Position numbers and translations under genes: made by a program. 64,000 bases of DNA from contig NC_087388.1 in the NCBI RefSeq assembly GCF_963675165.1, positions 5,985,651 to 6,049,650 of the forward strand. The letters run 5' to 3'. Below, in pieces: positions 34,121 to 45,966 of the stretch; positions within the stretch are counted from its first letter, which is position 1; every line of letters begins with the position of its first letter. The notes under the pieces were generated by a model. It did not search any database. It saw only the letters and a list, made by a program, of their open reading frames with translations, and had not been told where the DNA came from. Source of the stretch: Halichondria panicea. Lineage: Eukaryota > Porifera > Demospongiae > Suberitida > Halichondriidae.

Positions 34121-35716
34121 GCCAAGAACTAAATGAGTCACCCCGGTGTTGTAACTGTTGTACTCGTATTAGTGTAACTTTCAGTGTTACATTGATTGGC
34201 TTAATTGCCCTTGCTGTCTACTGTTTCACTCCACAAAAAGGTGAGTGTGCATGGATGGTACAATGTACATGTACGTACAGCGGTTTTCAGAGTTCTCGCA
34301 TCTCAATGTCTAGAGCGGAAGTACCTGTCACGTGATATTTTTGTAACAGTACATCACACTAACATTAATATTGCTGAGTCAGGCAAGTGTTTTTACTCTG
34401 ACTTGTAAATTTTCGATCTATTTAGTACTAACTAGAGACTACTGAAAATAGGAGTGTAGCTTCCCAGTATTAAAGAACTGTTTGAAGTGGCTTTACCCGG
34501 CCTGTCCGCTCATTTTGTTTTGCTGCAAGCTATTAAATGAGAGTCATATGGACATCAAAATCTGTCTTAGCTCCAGACGTCCAGTCCTGTGTGTCTAGTA
34601 GTAGTAGCTCACAAAACTATTGGAACTGCTCAAAGATATAACTTTCAGCTTCAGCTAGCTAGAGCTAGCTGTGGCGCAAAGATTTGCAAAGCCTTCCTAG
34701 ATCGATTTTCTCCCAGCTTAACGCAAATCGAGAAAACTTGGTTTTGAATGACTAGTGTATTATGTAACCATTCACGTGACAGGTACTTCTGCTCTAGACA
34801 CTGAAATGCAAGAACTCTGAAAACCGCTGTATGTCCTGATATAAATTATAATTGGGGGTGGGGGCAATAGTATCTATTGTAGAGCAGTGTTTACCAGAGG
34901 AGGAAGGACTCATTTGACCTTATAGGCACTAATTTATTGTAACAGTTTAATGAACTTCTTTGAGCGTTTCATCTTTTTTCTTTATAAATCCACGTGTTGG
35001 ACACATATTTCCATCTTATTTCGATTATGGATGTTTCTTTAGCCTTTGCAGATCCTCCACCTCTTGAAATGGCCACAATCCCTCCCAGATATTTTACCAC
35101 TGCAGACCCGCCTAAAACCACACCCTCTGTAATACCAGCCTACACTGGCAAGCTAACAGGCACTATCATTACTAGAGGTATGCAATTGCAGTATAACCTT
35201 CCATTCAACTTAATAGCATCTTGATATTTACGAGCGTAATGATAGCCCATGGTATACATTTCAATACATCACCTTCATCAGATCTCCCATGCACTCCTTA
35301 GCTCTTTCACTCGGAGTACTCTATTTTTCACAACTGCTATAATTATAGTATTAATTCTTGCACTGTGTTCTATTATACATGTAGGTGATCGTCCTAAAAT
35401 GACACAGCTTCGTAGCTTCAAACTGAGGACTGGAAAAACAATCGATTTCGCCTCCAATATTGCCCTTGACTACAGAAAAGTGGGCCAACTTTTGCTTGAA
35501 GGATCCAATGACGTTGATATTCTAGAAATGAGTCATCATCATGAAACCAAGGATATTGCTGATAGAATTCTAGTGGACTGGCTGAGTGCAAAAGGCAAAC
35601 TCCCTGTTACATGGGGAACATTGATTGACGTTATAAAAGAGTCTGGTTTGAGTAGTTTAGTATATGATATTGAAGGTCAGTTGTCAGATCTACATAGAGA
35701 TCATGATGAATTGTAG
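34121..35716 (+). CDS. Small membrane protein with C-terminal Death domain (5' end unresolved)
   Basis: Three exons join in phase: 34121-34240, 35052-35177 and 35385-35716. Exon 1 gives a Cys-rich juxtamembrane stretch (RCCNCCTR) and a transmembrane helix (VTLIGLIALAVYCF); exon 2 a Pro/Thr-rich stalk (PPPLEMATIPPRYFTTADPP); exon 3 a Death domain (IDFASNIALDYRKVGQLLLE, ETKDIADRILVDWLSAKGKL, TWGTLIDVIKESGLSSLVYD) and a stop. The first exon with the start codon was not identified: 34121 begins in phase 1 and the ATG at 34014 does not join in phase. If the Death domain is cytosolic, the N-terminus faces out, opposite to the neighbouring receptors. It could be the 3' part of a larger receptor or an adaptor tethered to a membrane. 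Confidence 0.6.
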
Positions 35717-36990
35717 GCTTTTGTATACGTATATATATAGAACAATGTTTATGTGCAAATTATAATTATGGCCAAATACCTATCTACGTAGGTATATCTT
35801 AATAATTAGTGAGTCAGGGCCATGTAGTGACAGACGCGCAGTTGGAGCCAAAGAGATCAGCCATAGTTTCTAAAATTCAATCTGTGAAAAATTAATTACT
35901 ACATCAGCTGCTCATGATAAGCTGATGTGTGTGAAGGCAAGTTTAAATTTGCAAATATATAGAAACTATAACTGCAGACCATAATTACATTTAGGGGGGA
36001 GAGGATTATTAAGAGGGCAGCGTATAGGGAATGTTTTGAAGCCTGCAAAGGTAGTCATGCCTTGAGGCTTAAATGCGATTATGTGACCAAGAGGCATTAA
36101 TAACCATCCCTACGGTAGATGAATACAGCATGCATGTAGCCACCAAGATATAGCGTGGGAGTCATGCAATAGATGCAGGGATTCATTTACTATTCATGTG
36201 TGTTACACAGGGGCGTACACAGGGTGGTGCTTAGGGTGCTCCAGCACCCCCATCCAGACTCTGGTGCTCCAGCACCCTATCCAGACTCAGACTGAGAAGC
36301 TCAAGTAGATAGTTCAACCATCACTGGCTGGCTAGAAGGAAGCTACACTTACTGCAGCTATCTACAGCTTAATAGTGATAGTTACAATAACTTTATACCA
36401 GTTAGATCTAGCTAGCTAGCTAAGCTGGCCTAAAAAACTTACTTTTCTTCGATCGTTACTGGGATATCCATGGGAACTAGTAAAGAGTGGGGAGGGGCTC
36501 AATAATAAGGCTAGGCAGCAGGAAGTGGTTTGCTGTATCAAACACATGCAACACTGAGCTTGCTTCACAACATGCAGCACAACAAGGTCCTTGGATCCAG
36601 GTACATGAGGTACATGAATGTATAGTATAATTATATAATTAAGCCTACATGTATGTACAATAAATTAATAATAATCAATGTTTGCAATGTAAACTACAAA
36701 GTCTCTTTTCCTCAACATCAAGGTACTGGTGGTCATACTTTGTACGCTGCCTGTCACCTCCTGGTAAGGTGATCAATCTTTTAGTGGCCTGAAAAGAAAA
36801 GAATCAAGACTGTCGTCAGATCAAGCAAAGGAACAAACGTTTATCATCACTTACACTTCTACATTTACACAGAGACTAGACTAGACATGATTGCATTGAC
36901 ATTTGACATACCTTAAGAAGAGTTGGCTAGAGTTTGCCATCCCAGGCTAATTGTTATAGTGGGTAATCGGTTAGAGTAATAAAACAGTAA
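35717..36990. other. Intergenic with hAT-like terminus remnants
   Basis: At about 36210-36290 there is a GGGGCGTACACAGGG-type terminus followed by a short local duplication (GGTGCTCCAGCACCC twice), a remnant of the hAT-like family. No gene was supported. Confidence 0.4.
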
Positions 36991-37000
36991 TCTTGTGCAG

Positions 37001-38696
37001 ATAGTGACCCAGTTTGCAGAATGTATGGAGGGTAGCAATCATGTTCGCCAACCGTTCACTTCTTATTGCTTGCATAAAATGCTTCACAAGATCCTGAAGA
37101 ATCGTAATCAAGTTACAATTCCTAGAATAGTAGACCGTATTAAAGAGAACATGTTACCTCTTCCAGAAGAACCTGATGAGATTCATGATTTGCTTACTGG
37201 TATTCAAAGCCTGTCAGACGAGTTTGAGTTTGTATGTGGGGAGCATACTAATGTTGCAGATATTCAAATAAGAAAGAAAGGTAAGTGAGTAGCTATACTG
37301 TACGTGCAAAGTGTCACATTACTCTACAGGATCGAGAGACAGAAGTCTTTCAACAACAAGAAAGTATAAACGTCCCTCAGAATGTTACAGTTCCAGCTGA
37401 TACTGAAGATCAGGAAACATCCGATTACTCTAATGCAAGTGAGGTACTACCAAATTTGTTTTATATTGTAAGAAAAGTGTACAGTAAAGTACTATTACTA
37501 AACACCCCTCAGAATTTTGTGATTCCAGCAGATAATGAAAAACTGGAAATACCTGGCTACCACTCTAATTAATGCAAGCAGCAATAAACTACCGTTTTTG
37601 CAAACATCACGTACAGAGGTATACTGCATGTAATGTATGATGCATGTGCACATTAGTATAGGCAAGAATGTAGTTTTTTTATAATACGATAATTATGTGC
37701 ATTCAGTTATGTTCTTCTTTGATCTTAAACAGGTGCAGAATACAACACAAAACTATGAGACAAATGAATGTTACCAAATTACATTGGGAGCATGCTTTTG
37801 CAGTTGCTGTTGTTGTTTTATTGTCTCCTTAATCCTCGGAATATGTGGTGCAGTATTGTACGATAGATATTTACTCGTTGGTACTACTGATGTGGTACAA
37901 ATTCACCGGCAATCTGTACCACTAATCGCAATACAGGATCCATCGACTAACTTTGTTAGGCTATCCGAAATTAGTGGAACAGACTTAGTTACCATTATCT
38001 TCTATAAGTTAAGCGATTGCTCTTCTTCAGCTGCATTCATGGACGTTGAGTTCAATGAGATGGTGAATGTAAGCTTTAGCTCTCCAACTATCAAGAGCAA
38101 GGCTGTTACTGAGTTGTATCTGGCAGAAAACACTACACTTACTGTAAATATCACCACCAATGTGCCCTCAACAAATTCTTGTTTTATAGCTCTCGTTGTT
38201 TTTGACGATTTTACCAATTACTTAAACTTCATTTCAAGCTCTTCGTTGGGCAATTACTATTTTATGGATTGCATTGCTAACGAAAAATCACGAACAAAGA
38301 TTTTAATGTTCAACAGACCATCGTACTACTATATTGGTGTTTATACAGATTTTCCAACTGAAGCTACTACTTTCTCTTTACACTTGGTTGGTTGGGACAT
38401 ATCTTCAATATGACACTTCAGAAGGGACCCCTGTCTGCTTTATAAGCTCTCTTGAGGATTTAAGTTGTGAGTTTTCTCCGAGCACCAACCAGGAATTTTG
38501 TATTGTTGGCTTTGTGCCACCTGCTAATCAGCAATTTGGAATAAGAGGAACAACTGTAGAATATTACACTGCTGATAACTCAGATACAGCAATAAACACA
38601 TTTTTTTTTATTCCTCTAATTTGCTCTGTTTTTGGGTGTTGTCTTCTGCTATGTTTTATTAGTTGTACAATGTATAGACCAGACCAACGCCAGTGA
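37001..38696 (+). pseudogene. CARD-ankyrin receptor, 5' truncated and frameshifted
   Basis: Starts after a tgtgcag acceptor with the post-ankyrin helical segment (IVTQFAECMEGSNHVRQPF; exon 37001-37280). Stalk exons follow at 37330-37443 and from 37513; the latter has an in-frame stop (HSN then TAA). The transmembrane-ectodomain exon 37733-38696 keeps CCCCFIVSLILGICGAVLYD, SYYYIGVYTD and FCIVGFVPP, but a 4-base tandem addition at about 38388 (ttgg three times in a row) shifts the frame at the position where the intact paralogue reads HFRGRILQYD. CARD and ankyrin exons are missing. Sequence is otherwise very close to 52342-53802. Confidence 0.8.
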
Positions 38697-39180
38697 AGCT
38701 CAATGTTTAATTATTGTTTGATCTTGTTAATTACAGTACACTCTCGTCACCCTTGGGTATGAGGCAGCAGCTTGGCCGCAATATATTTTAGAAAATAGCC
38801 ATGGCTAAATAGCTGGTCCTACCTATAGTCTCAATTCAAGGCCGATTAAAATATGGCCTGGGGGTGATAGTGCGCATGCGCTTCAAATTACCTAAGTAAT
38901 AAATCAGTTGTTGACTGGTTGCCTAGTAAATTATAGTCAACCAGTCAATAATAACATGCATGTACATCAGTAAAAGGAATTATTGGTACAAACGGCGCCC
39001 CATAGTTGCCAGCCCCTGCATGGCAATAATTATAATAAACAAATTCATTTCCATATAAACAGAAAGAGAGCATGCAACTGTATAGCTACAGAAATTCTAT
39101 ATAGGCATGCATGCACAAAACAATTCATCTGCAACACAAAACTGACTACATACATATAACCATGCACTTTTACATAATAA
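38697..39180. other. Intergenic with a Mutator-like half element
   Basis: At about 38831-38890 a single terminus (TCAATTCAAGGCCGATTAAA followed by GGTGATAGTGCGCATGCGCT) matches the left end of the element at 15182. No matching right end was found, so this is a solo or truncated end. No gene. Confidence 0.55.
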
Positions 39181-40766
39181 TTATAACAAAATAAATACTG
39201 ATATCAAACTTAAAAATATTAGAAGTGTAGTGCAAGCCATCGATCTTACAGCAGCTGCTTCAACTACAGCAAGAAGACAAAATTCAGTTGAAGTTGAAGC
39301 CTCCAATATCTCTAGTTGAATTGTACAATTGTCCACAGAGTTATAGGTTTCACATTTACCATACAAATTATTCCTAAGTTTCTTGATATCATATTTATAC
39401 ACAGTTCCAGAAATCTTAATATTAAAGGTGAATTCGTTTGTAGATGTATAAACGTACAGACCAGTAGAGTAGTACGAATTCTTCTTAAATATTACTGTTT
39501 TGGATGTTTTATAGTCATTAATGCAGATCACACTGAGCGAGTTATATTATGTACTCCAGCATCAAAAAACTCCAAATAAAGTTCTTGATCATCGAATATT
39601 ACTAGACTGACAGCTAGACAGTCTGAAGAATTTTTAGGGATACTAGAAGTACTAAATGATGTATGAAACACAGTAATACTGTACGACAGAGTAGTCCCAC
39701 TCAAATAATATGCTTGATCTATATGTTTGCTTGAGGTTAGTTCTGAATATGTTGTCTTCACTTTAACCATGTTGATGTCATCACCTTGACAGCCAGTAAG
39801 AAAGAATACCATGATAAATCCGTAGTAAATAATCACAACATTTGGATGATTATCCCAACTTTCCGATAAAATAACTCGTATGTCTAACGAGTCATATGCA
39901 CCACTTAGGGTTAATTTTTGAACAAAGATCACAGATATAGGGCTGGCAGTGGATATACACCAGTATATCTTATAGTATATCTATCTGGCATGCCCTTGGT
40001 ATTCAAAGCACATAGTTCTGTTCGAATAATCCCTTTTATCATCTGCTGATACTCAGTACTCGGTTCTATTAGAATAATCTTCGGCTGATACTCGGTACTC
40101 GAAGTACTCGGTTCTGTTTGAATAATCTTCTGCTGATACTCAGAGGGTTTTAATGTTGTACCCTGTGTGGTAGCCAAAAAAAAAAGCCCAACTAGGATAA
40201 AGATGAAAAATAGCAAACAAATATTGTTATCGACCTCCAGCTTAATAATAGGTTGATTGATTCCTGCTTTGATTCCTGCTACGTTGACCTATATATATAT
40301 ACATTATGTTGAAATGCAGTTAATTTATAGTATAATTATACTGAAACATAAAACAAGTCTGTCTACATGTCATCCCATAATTATAACTACTATCTATCGT
40401 TGACAATCTACAAGTTAGATTCTGGGATTGATTATACAACTCACATTGTTCTAATTGATTTTGTCTCTGTATAAATGCATCATCGAGTTTTTGCACTGTA
40501 AACTCCGTAAAATCACCAGCTGTTTTAAGAGCACTAACGAATGAATGGAATACCTGTGGATTATTTTCTATCTGACTTGCCACAGCATCAAGTATTAATC
40601 GTGCTTTGTCACCAACATCATGAGTGTCATTCCTAACATATTCTTGATTGGCTGGTGCTAGGAACTCTAATATCTTATCACTGACATCTTTAGGAGACTG
40701 CTTGATGCAAATAAGAAGACTACTGCGACAGTCATTGAATGCTTTGCACTCTGCTGACTTAGACAT
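39181..40766 (-). pseudogene. CARD two-transmembrane receptor with two frameshifts
   Basis: CARD exon 40766-40445 (ATG at 40766, KSAECKAFNDCRSSLLICI) ends at an aacaat/gtgagt donor. The membrane exon, from about 40245, encodes LLFFIFILVGLFFLATT, a stalk with three copies of a STEYQ(P/Q)KII-type repeat, and the ectodomain. The frame is lost at about 39935 (PLPALYL then stop, with homology resuming at IFVQKLTLSGAYDSL) and again at about 39530 (HNITRSV then stop, resuming at CINDYKTSKTV). The C-terminus (MACTTLLIFLSLISVFILL) is hydrophobic and lacks a tail, as in GPI-anchored proteins. There is no ankyrin exon. Without the two shifts it would be a minimal CARD-cassette receptor. Sequencing error at both sites cannot be excluded. 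Confidence 0.7.
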
Positions 40767-40799
40767 AATGCTTCTTGATAGTAAGGCCACACAAAGTCA

Positions 40800-40960
40800 A
40801 TTTGTAGTTTTAAAATAATAATGATATTCATATAATTTTTAATTGAAACACACCCCCAACTTCCTCAATAAGCGGAAGTGCATAATTATTTTTCTGTGAT
40901 CTCTCATTATCTACTTGATAGAGCAAAACAATCTCTTCTTTTATCTATGCTTCAGTGTAT
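40800..40960. other. 5' flank of the CARD receptor pseudogene
   Basis: AT-rich noncoding sequence upstream of the minus-strand ATG at 40766. No promoter element assigned. Confidence 0.35.
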
Positions 40961-40964
40961 TTCT

Positions 40965-41430
40965 GAAATTTGAAAGCCATGGTATACATGGCGACTTAAT
41001 TGCTGAAGTGGTTTCAGGCCTTTCTAATGAATAATAGGGCATGCATAAATCACTGCTACTCACAATGGTCCAGCGTCACATCTGGGGTTCCCCAGGACTC
41101 AATCGTAGGCCTACTAACTAGTATACATTAATGATACGTAACATCCAAGGCCAGGCTGTTTGCAGACGATTATGAGAAGTCAAAACACTGGCCATGCAGT
41201 GACTCCAAATTACTTCAAAGTGACCTCAACAAATTGGTCTAACAGATGGCAACTCACCAAAATTACAGTACGTGTGTATTTCCAATAACAAACCACCACT
41301 TATCAATACCTCAACAATGCCAACCTTGAATGGCTTCAAGCATTCCTTCGCCTTCACCGCCCTTGTACTCCCACACCTGGAGTTCTCAGCCCCAGTCTGC
41401 ATGCATGGTCGCCACACTTGAAAAAACATT
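40965..41430 (+). pseudogene. Non-LTR reverse transcriptase fragment
   Basis: In shifting frames the plus strand reads KFESHGIHGDLI, WSSVTSGVPQDS, a YIND-like piece, FADDYE (the polymerase ADD box) and LQSDLNKL then W-QLT. These are consecutive conserved blocks of LINE reverse transcriptases of the Jockey/CR1/L2 style. Stops and indels show it is long dead. No ends could be defined. Confidence 0.7.
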
Positions 41431-43056
41431 TGAGCACAAGCATGAAACGGTGCCCAAAGCTATCGCTCTATAGTGTAGACTAGAGCTAGCTAACTATATA
41501 TATATATATATATATAATATACACTATTGTAAGTAGAATAGCAACCTCCTACTGACAAACAGCTATTATTGATTTTGGAGAGAATCTGAGACTGCAATAG
41601 CGTTCAATGTACTATAGTAAGTAGTCTTTGCTCGAGAAAAAGCTTTTGTTTGCAAGATAGCATTGCTAAAATCACTTAGCTATACAATAGACTCTCGCTA
41701 ATCCGGCTCTAGGTTTTAAGTTAAGTGCCTGCAGCTGATCAAATCATGATCTAACCGTGTACCCAGCCTTCTCAAATAGTACAATGCATATTACTCATAT
41801 ACTGACCTATAACTGAATTCAATGCAATATAGGGGGGAGGTTGAACTAGGGGGATATCCCCCTTCTCTCTCCCTGTATGAAGGGGCGTTTCTAGAAATTG
41901 AAACAGAGGGTGCTCAGGGGCAGATCGGGTTCTAAAAGCGTTACTGAGAATTTGCTAAAAGTGGTCAACTGCCTATAATTATAGCTACAGGCTTGTGACG
42001 GTCAAGATTGTTCTTTTGGATGACTAATTAGACGACAGAAGGAAGTCACTGCACTATACATGTACATGTACATAATAACATTGCCAATGCTGATTGTGCA
42101 TACTCAATTAGGCGTAGTCATGGACTTATAACACGAGCCAATGCAGTTTGATGTGCATCAGTCTAGAATTCGAGAGACAACTGCTAGACCAGTACTACTG
42201 ATAGCTATAGATTAGTCACATGGTTGTCTGGGAGGCCATGGGGTGCTCAAGCCCCATTAGATCGATTGACACGCCACTGCTGTAATACTGTACTTTCGTG
42301 CCATGTACACCCTGATTGCAATTACAGACAGCGCATGCAACTGTTTGCAATTTGCAAGCAGTTGCATGCGCTGTCTGTAATCAGTGGACTGGACTACTGG
42401 ACTGAACTTTGACCTGACATAACAAGACCACAATGACAAAATGGTTGTAAACATAAAACACATACTTTTACCACATAGATATCTAGCTATACATTACAAA
42501 CATACCCAATAACACAATGATAAGCAGCATTCTTGCTTGCATGGACAATTGTTTATAGGCTCAAAGTAGGGGAAATTACACAAACACAGGAAACGTTACA
42601 GGTAGATCTACAGTGAGTAAACATTTCCCAAGTGTGCCTTTTTCAAACCCCTTCTGAAACAGCACCCCCTTTTTCAAGTGATTTTCCTTGTACAGGAACA
42701 TCCTTTGTATCTACTACGACCGGATCTGATACAAATAGTGAGGGGGATGCTCATCCGTCTTGTTTGTGGTTTATAGTTTACTAGAAAAGATAAGTGTGTA
42801 TGTGCAACGGCTTCATGGAAAGTATGACAGCAGTATGCACACAGCTAGAGCATGCACATAGACTCGATCTTCGTACACCTACGTTTGAGCCTAAAAGCAA
42901 CAGTTCTATACAATTGTGGTTCAATTAAAGCAAGAATGCATCATGGCAGCTAAGCCCCAGTTACCTGTCCTCCTATACAGAAAGCTAAACATGCTCTTCC
43001 ATCATCATGCAAACCTAAAGACAAGCATTACTTTTTGTTCTTGCAACAGTAGGTGT
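41431..43056. other. Intergenic with (TA)n and a long hairpin
   Basis: A TA dinucleotide run lies at about 41494-41518. At about 41880-42290 there are degraded hAT-like ends (GGGGCG and ACACGCC with GGTGCTCAAGC). The perfect hairpin at 42321-42381 is listed separately. No gene was supported. Confidence 0.4.
42321..42381. repeat. Perfect 23-base inverted repeat
   Basis: ATTACAGACAGCGCATGCAA plus CTG at 42321-42343 and its exact complement at 42359-42381, with a 15-base loop. The right flank to about 42445 is repeated, inverted, at about 44960-45050 (CATTGTGGTCTTGTTAT and GGTCAAAG(T)TCAGTCCA words), so it is part of a dispersed element. Confidence 0.75.
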
Positions 43057-44391
43057 TTTGTAATGTAGCTTTTTTTTTTTTTTTTTTGGGAGTAAACAAC
43101 ACCTTTATGGTGGAAGCAAGTAAATAATAGTATAATAAAATAATAAAACAAAGAACAGTGTATGTAAAATAGTGTGTACATGAGGTGAACAGTTAGTTTG
43201 TTATTTTTGCTGCAAGCTGGCCTCTGCTATAACCAGGTCCACAGGTGACATCTTCATAGCGTGGCCTCTTGATGAACGAGCGCCACGTATGCATTGAATG
43301 GCGGACCTGAGCAGGCTGAAAGAGAGGGAGCATCTCAGCCAGTGCAGGGTGGTGCTGTAGGGTTGGTCCCATTTCTCTGCTAGCAGGGAGGCCAGTCGTT
43401 TGTAGAAGTTTGTAGCTTGTTTTGAAAGGCCGCCAGTCGCAGACATCACAATGGGGACGAAAGTAGCATGCTCCACTTCTCTCACCCTTTGTCCGTATGC
43501 ACGGATTTTTTCCCTCTCGTGCTTCCTGAAGCATTGGTCTAGGGTTGTGTTGCGATTTGAGGGAGCAAAAGGGTTGAAGACTCTGACGTCCATCAGGGTT
43601 CTCTCGCGTCTGCCTCCCCAGAGACCACTGGCAGCAACATCAAGCCTAGCACCTATGGTGGTATTTGCGCTTCTCCCGGACATGGTCTCTGTGGTGATCT
43701 CCTGAAGCTCTGGTTCAATTTGCACATCATTGCATACTTCAGTTAAGAGTCTCGCTGTTAAATCTCTTATTTCATTGTGACGCAGGGAAGGAAACCCACC
43801 GCGTGGGCAAGAAAGTATATGATCCACAACAAACGCAGCGCCACAGGCACAGTGTGTGGGGGTCTTGATGGGTGTCCAGCCGTAGCGTAGGGCCATGGCA
43901 TCAACAAAGGCACCCTTGTGGAGACAGAAGCCATGTTCCTTGATTGGCAGAGAAGTCAGCCAGCTCGAGGCACCTGATTGGCTTGCGAGGTCCATAGCTT
44001 TAGAGAGCTCAGGGGTTACTTCCTCTTGTAGGGTGGATGCAGCTTGCGTCATGTGCTCCCTTCGGTCACGCTGGATCTCGCGTTTGGCAGTTATCTGGTC
44101 CGCAAAGGCTTTGTAGGTGGGTTCACTACCCCTTAGGTTTATCAGAGGGGTGGTGATCTTGATGGAAGCATCCTGAGCGGGAGGAGGCGTCTGGTATTCC
44201 TAATCCACCTAGCCTTGCGGGTAGTGCCAGCAATTTTCTCATAGAGTCGTTTGGTGGTGGATGACCCGTGATGGATGGTAAAAATTCAGAGCGGATAGTG
44301 TCCTCTAGACTTCGTAGGTGGTTGCTTACATTGGGGACCGTACGGGAGATGTATGACCACTTGCTCGCCATGCCATGTTTGTAATGTAGCT
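43057..44391 (-). mobile_element. 5'-truncated non-LTR retrotransposon with 14-base target duplication
   Basis: The insertion is 43071-44377, flanked by the identical TTTGTAATGTAGCT at 43057-43070 and 44378-44391. Its 3' end, on the minus strand, is a run of 17 A (T at 43071-43087). The coding part is only the ORF's C-terminal end. No polymerase domain remains, as expected of 5' truncation during reverse transcription. Perfect duplications and a clean tail indicate a fairly recent insertion. Confidence 0.85.
43201..44371 (-). pseudogene. C-terminal part of a retrotransposon ORF, CCHC plus endonuclease-like domain
   Basis: Frame 1 (44371 to about 44190) contains LLALPARLGGLGIPDAS. After a frameshift at about 44180, frame 2 runs to 43201 with SSWLTSLPIKEHGFCLHKGA, then CACGAAFVVDHILSC (C-x-C-x7-H-x3-C), RHNEIRDLTARLL, RLDVAASGLWGG and RTLMDVRVFNP. 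The order of a CCHC knuckle followed by D...DV fits a restriction-like endonuclease domain of R2/Utopia-type non-LTR elements; this is the best family guess, not proven. The upstream reverse transcriptase is missing through truncation. Confidence 0.65.
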
Positions 44392-45141
44392 AGATGTACT
44401 GTTTGCACAGACATTGCAAAATACTAAATCATTTACTGCATTACCACAAACCACCATACAATGTTGCTAAGTATAAATACATGTACATGCATTCATGTAA
44501 AAATAAAAGAGCAATGATGGCTTCTAGACTAGACTATGGGAACTCATAGAACAGTAGGGATCTACCAATTAACGCTTTATGCTGAGACTTGCATGCTGTT
44601 CAGTCTTCACACTGCTTTCCATACATGCAGTGGACGGTATAATTATCTGCTGGTATATGCAAGCTAGTCCCAGCTCATTCTCCGCTTTAAATCCTCACCA
44701 TAATTTGTATGTGAGTTTCCATACCACCAAGAGTAGATAAGAGCATCTACCATTGATACTACCTTATATATAGCGGGTAATTTTTGAGGGTCTAATTTTA
44801 TCTCGCAGATCAGCCATTTTTGTTATTAGCCCTCAAAGGTTCTATAGAAGCCATCATTGCTCAGGACTACATGTTGTTTGCATATTGTATGGTGATTTTG
44901 TGTAATCAGTGAGCTGATTTAGCAAGGTCTATGCAAACAGCTATACATGTGTCCAATCATTTGTCATTGTGGTCTTGTTATATATGAGGAAAAGGAATGT
45001 AATTGGTGTTGCAATAGTCAGGTCAAAGTCCAGTCCACTGATTACAGACAGCCTGCTAGTTGCATGCCCTCTTCTCCTTTATGGTGATACATTAATTTAT
45101 TCATGAGTTGGGTTTTCACTAACGGACTATTAGTCTGTAGT
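44392..45141. other. Intergenic with a copy of the 42.3 kb repeat
   Basis: About 44960-45065 is an inverted relative of 42350-42445, including CCAGTCCACTGATTACAGAC. The rest is AT-rich with no supported gene. Confidence 0.45.
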
Positions 45142-45477
45142 CTACAACTCATGACATATTTTACACATTCCTCTCAGCAATGCATTGTTGAGTATTTGCG
45201 CGGCAGCCTTCGGAAATCCATCAGTTGCTTCAAGTGCACTAACGAATGAATGAAAAACCAGTGGATCATATTCTATCTGAAGCAGCACAACATCAAGTAT
45301 TCGTCGTGCTTTGTCACCGTCATCATGAGTGTCATTCCTATGATCTCGATCGGCTCGTGCTAAGATCTTAAAAGGGAGTAAATGATCACTGACATCTTTA
45401 GGAGACTGCTTAATACAAGTAAAAAGACTGCTGTGACAGTCGTTGAATGCTTTGTACTCCGCTGACTTTATAGACAA
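45142..45477 (-). pseudogene. CARD-only copy, start codon lost
   Basis: A single CARD-like domain on the minus strand: SAEYKAFNDCHSSLFTCIKQ, then DHRNDTHDDGDKARRILDVV and FHSFVSALEAT, with a stop at about 45142. The position of the family's ATG reads TTG (ttgtctataaagtcagcg), and the usual YLKND is shortened to HRND. No ankyrin, linker or membrane exons follow. Divergent neighbour of the CARD gene at 45640, with about 160 bases between the two starts. Confidence 0.6.
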
Positions 45478-45639
45478 TCTATGTTTTAGATCTAGATCTA
45501 TCTACATGCAGTCATGCATGCAGGAAGTGAAATAATTAATATGTGTAATTGAGAGGTGTGTGCTTAGCCTTTGTCTTTGGTCAGATATATGAAAGGGAGT
45601 GGTTTCCAGTCTATAGATCTATTTACTGGCATATGCATC

Positions 45640-45966
45640 ATGTCTGAGACAGCCCAGTACAAAGCCTTCAAGGACTGTCACAGCAGCCTTCTTACTTGTG
45701 TTAAGCAGTCTCCCAAAGATGTCAGCGATCATTTACTCCCATTTGAGATCCTAGCACCAAACGATCGAGATTATCTCAAGAATGACACTCATGATGATGG
45801 TGACAAAGCACGAAGAATACTTGATGCTGTGCTGCTCCAGATAGAAAACGATCCACGGGTTTTCCAATCATTCATTAGTGCTCTCAAAGCAGCTGGTAGT
45901 TTTACGAAGGCTGCAGTACAAAAACTCGACTCTGCACTACAGAGACGAAGTCGGTGTGGTGGATAG
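45640..45966 (+). CDS. CARD-only protein
   Basis: 108 residues from an ATG at 45640: MSETAQYKAFKDCHSSLLTC, then FEILAPNDRDYLKNDTHDDG, DKARRILDAVLLQIENDPRV and KAAVQKLDSALQRRS, ending CGG and stop. It matches the CARD of the receptor at 50555 at most positions and covers the whole domain. Where paralogues have a splice donor (gtgagttg), this copy reads on to a stop, and no linker or membrane exon follows before 47 kb. A free CARD could act as a decoy or an adaptor for the membrane receptors, as small CARD-only proteins do in vertebrates; that is inference. It could also be a 5' fragment of a duplicated receptor. Confidence 0.6.
   Translation: MSETAQYKAFKDCHSSLLTCVKQSPKDVSDHLLPFEILAPNDRDYLKNDTHDDGDKARRILDAVLLQIENDPRVFQSFISALKAAGSFTKAAVQKLDSALQRRSRCGG

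Noticed and set aside
41226-41429. Minus-strand 67-residue frame
   Set aside because: Lies over the plus-strand reverse transcriptase fragment, which explains the sequence better.
43451-44116. Plus-strand frames opposite the retrotransposon ORF
   Set aside because: They mirror the minus-strand coding sequence, which has the recognisable CCHC and endonuclease-like motifs.
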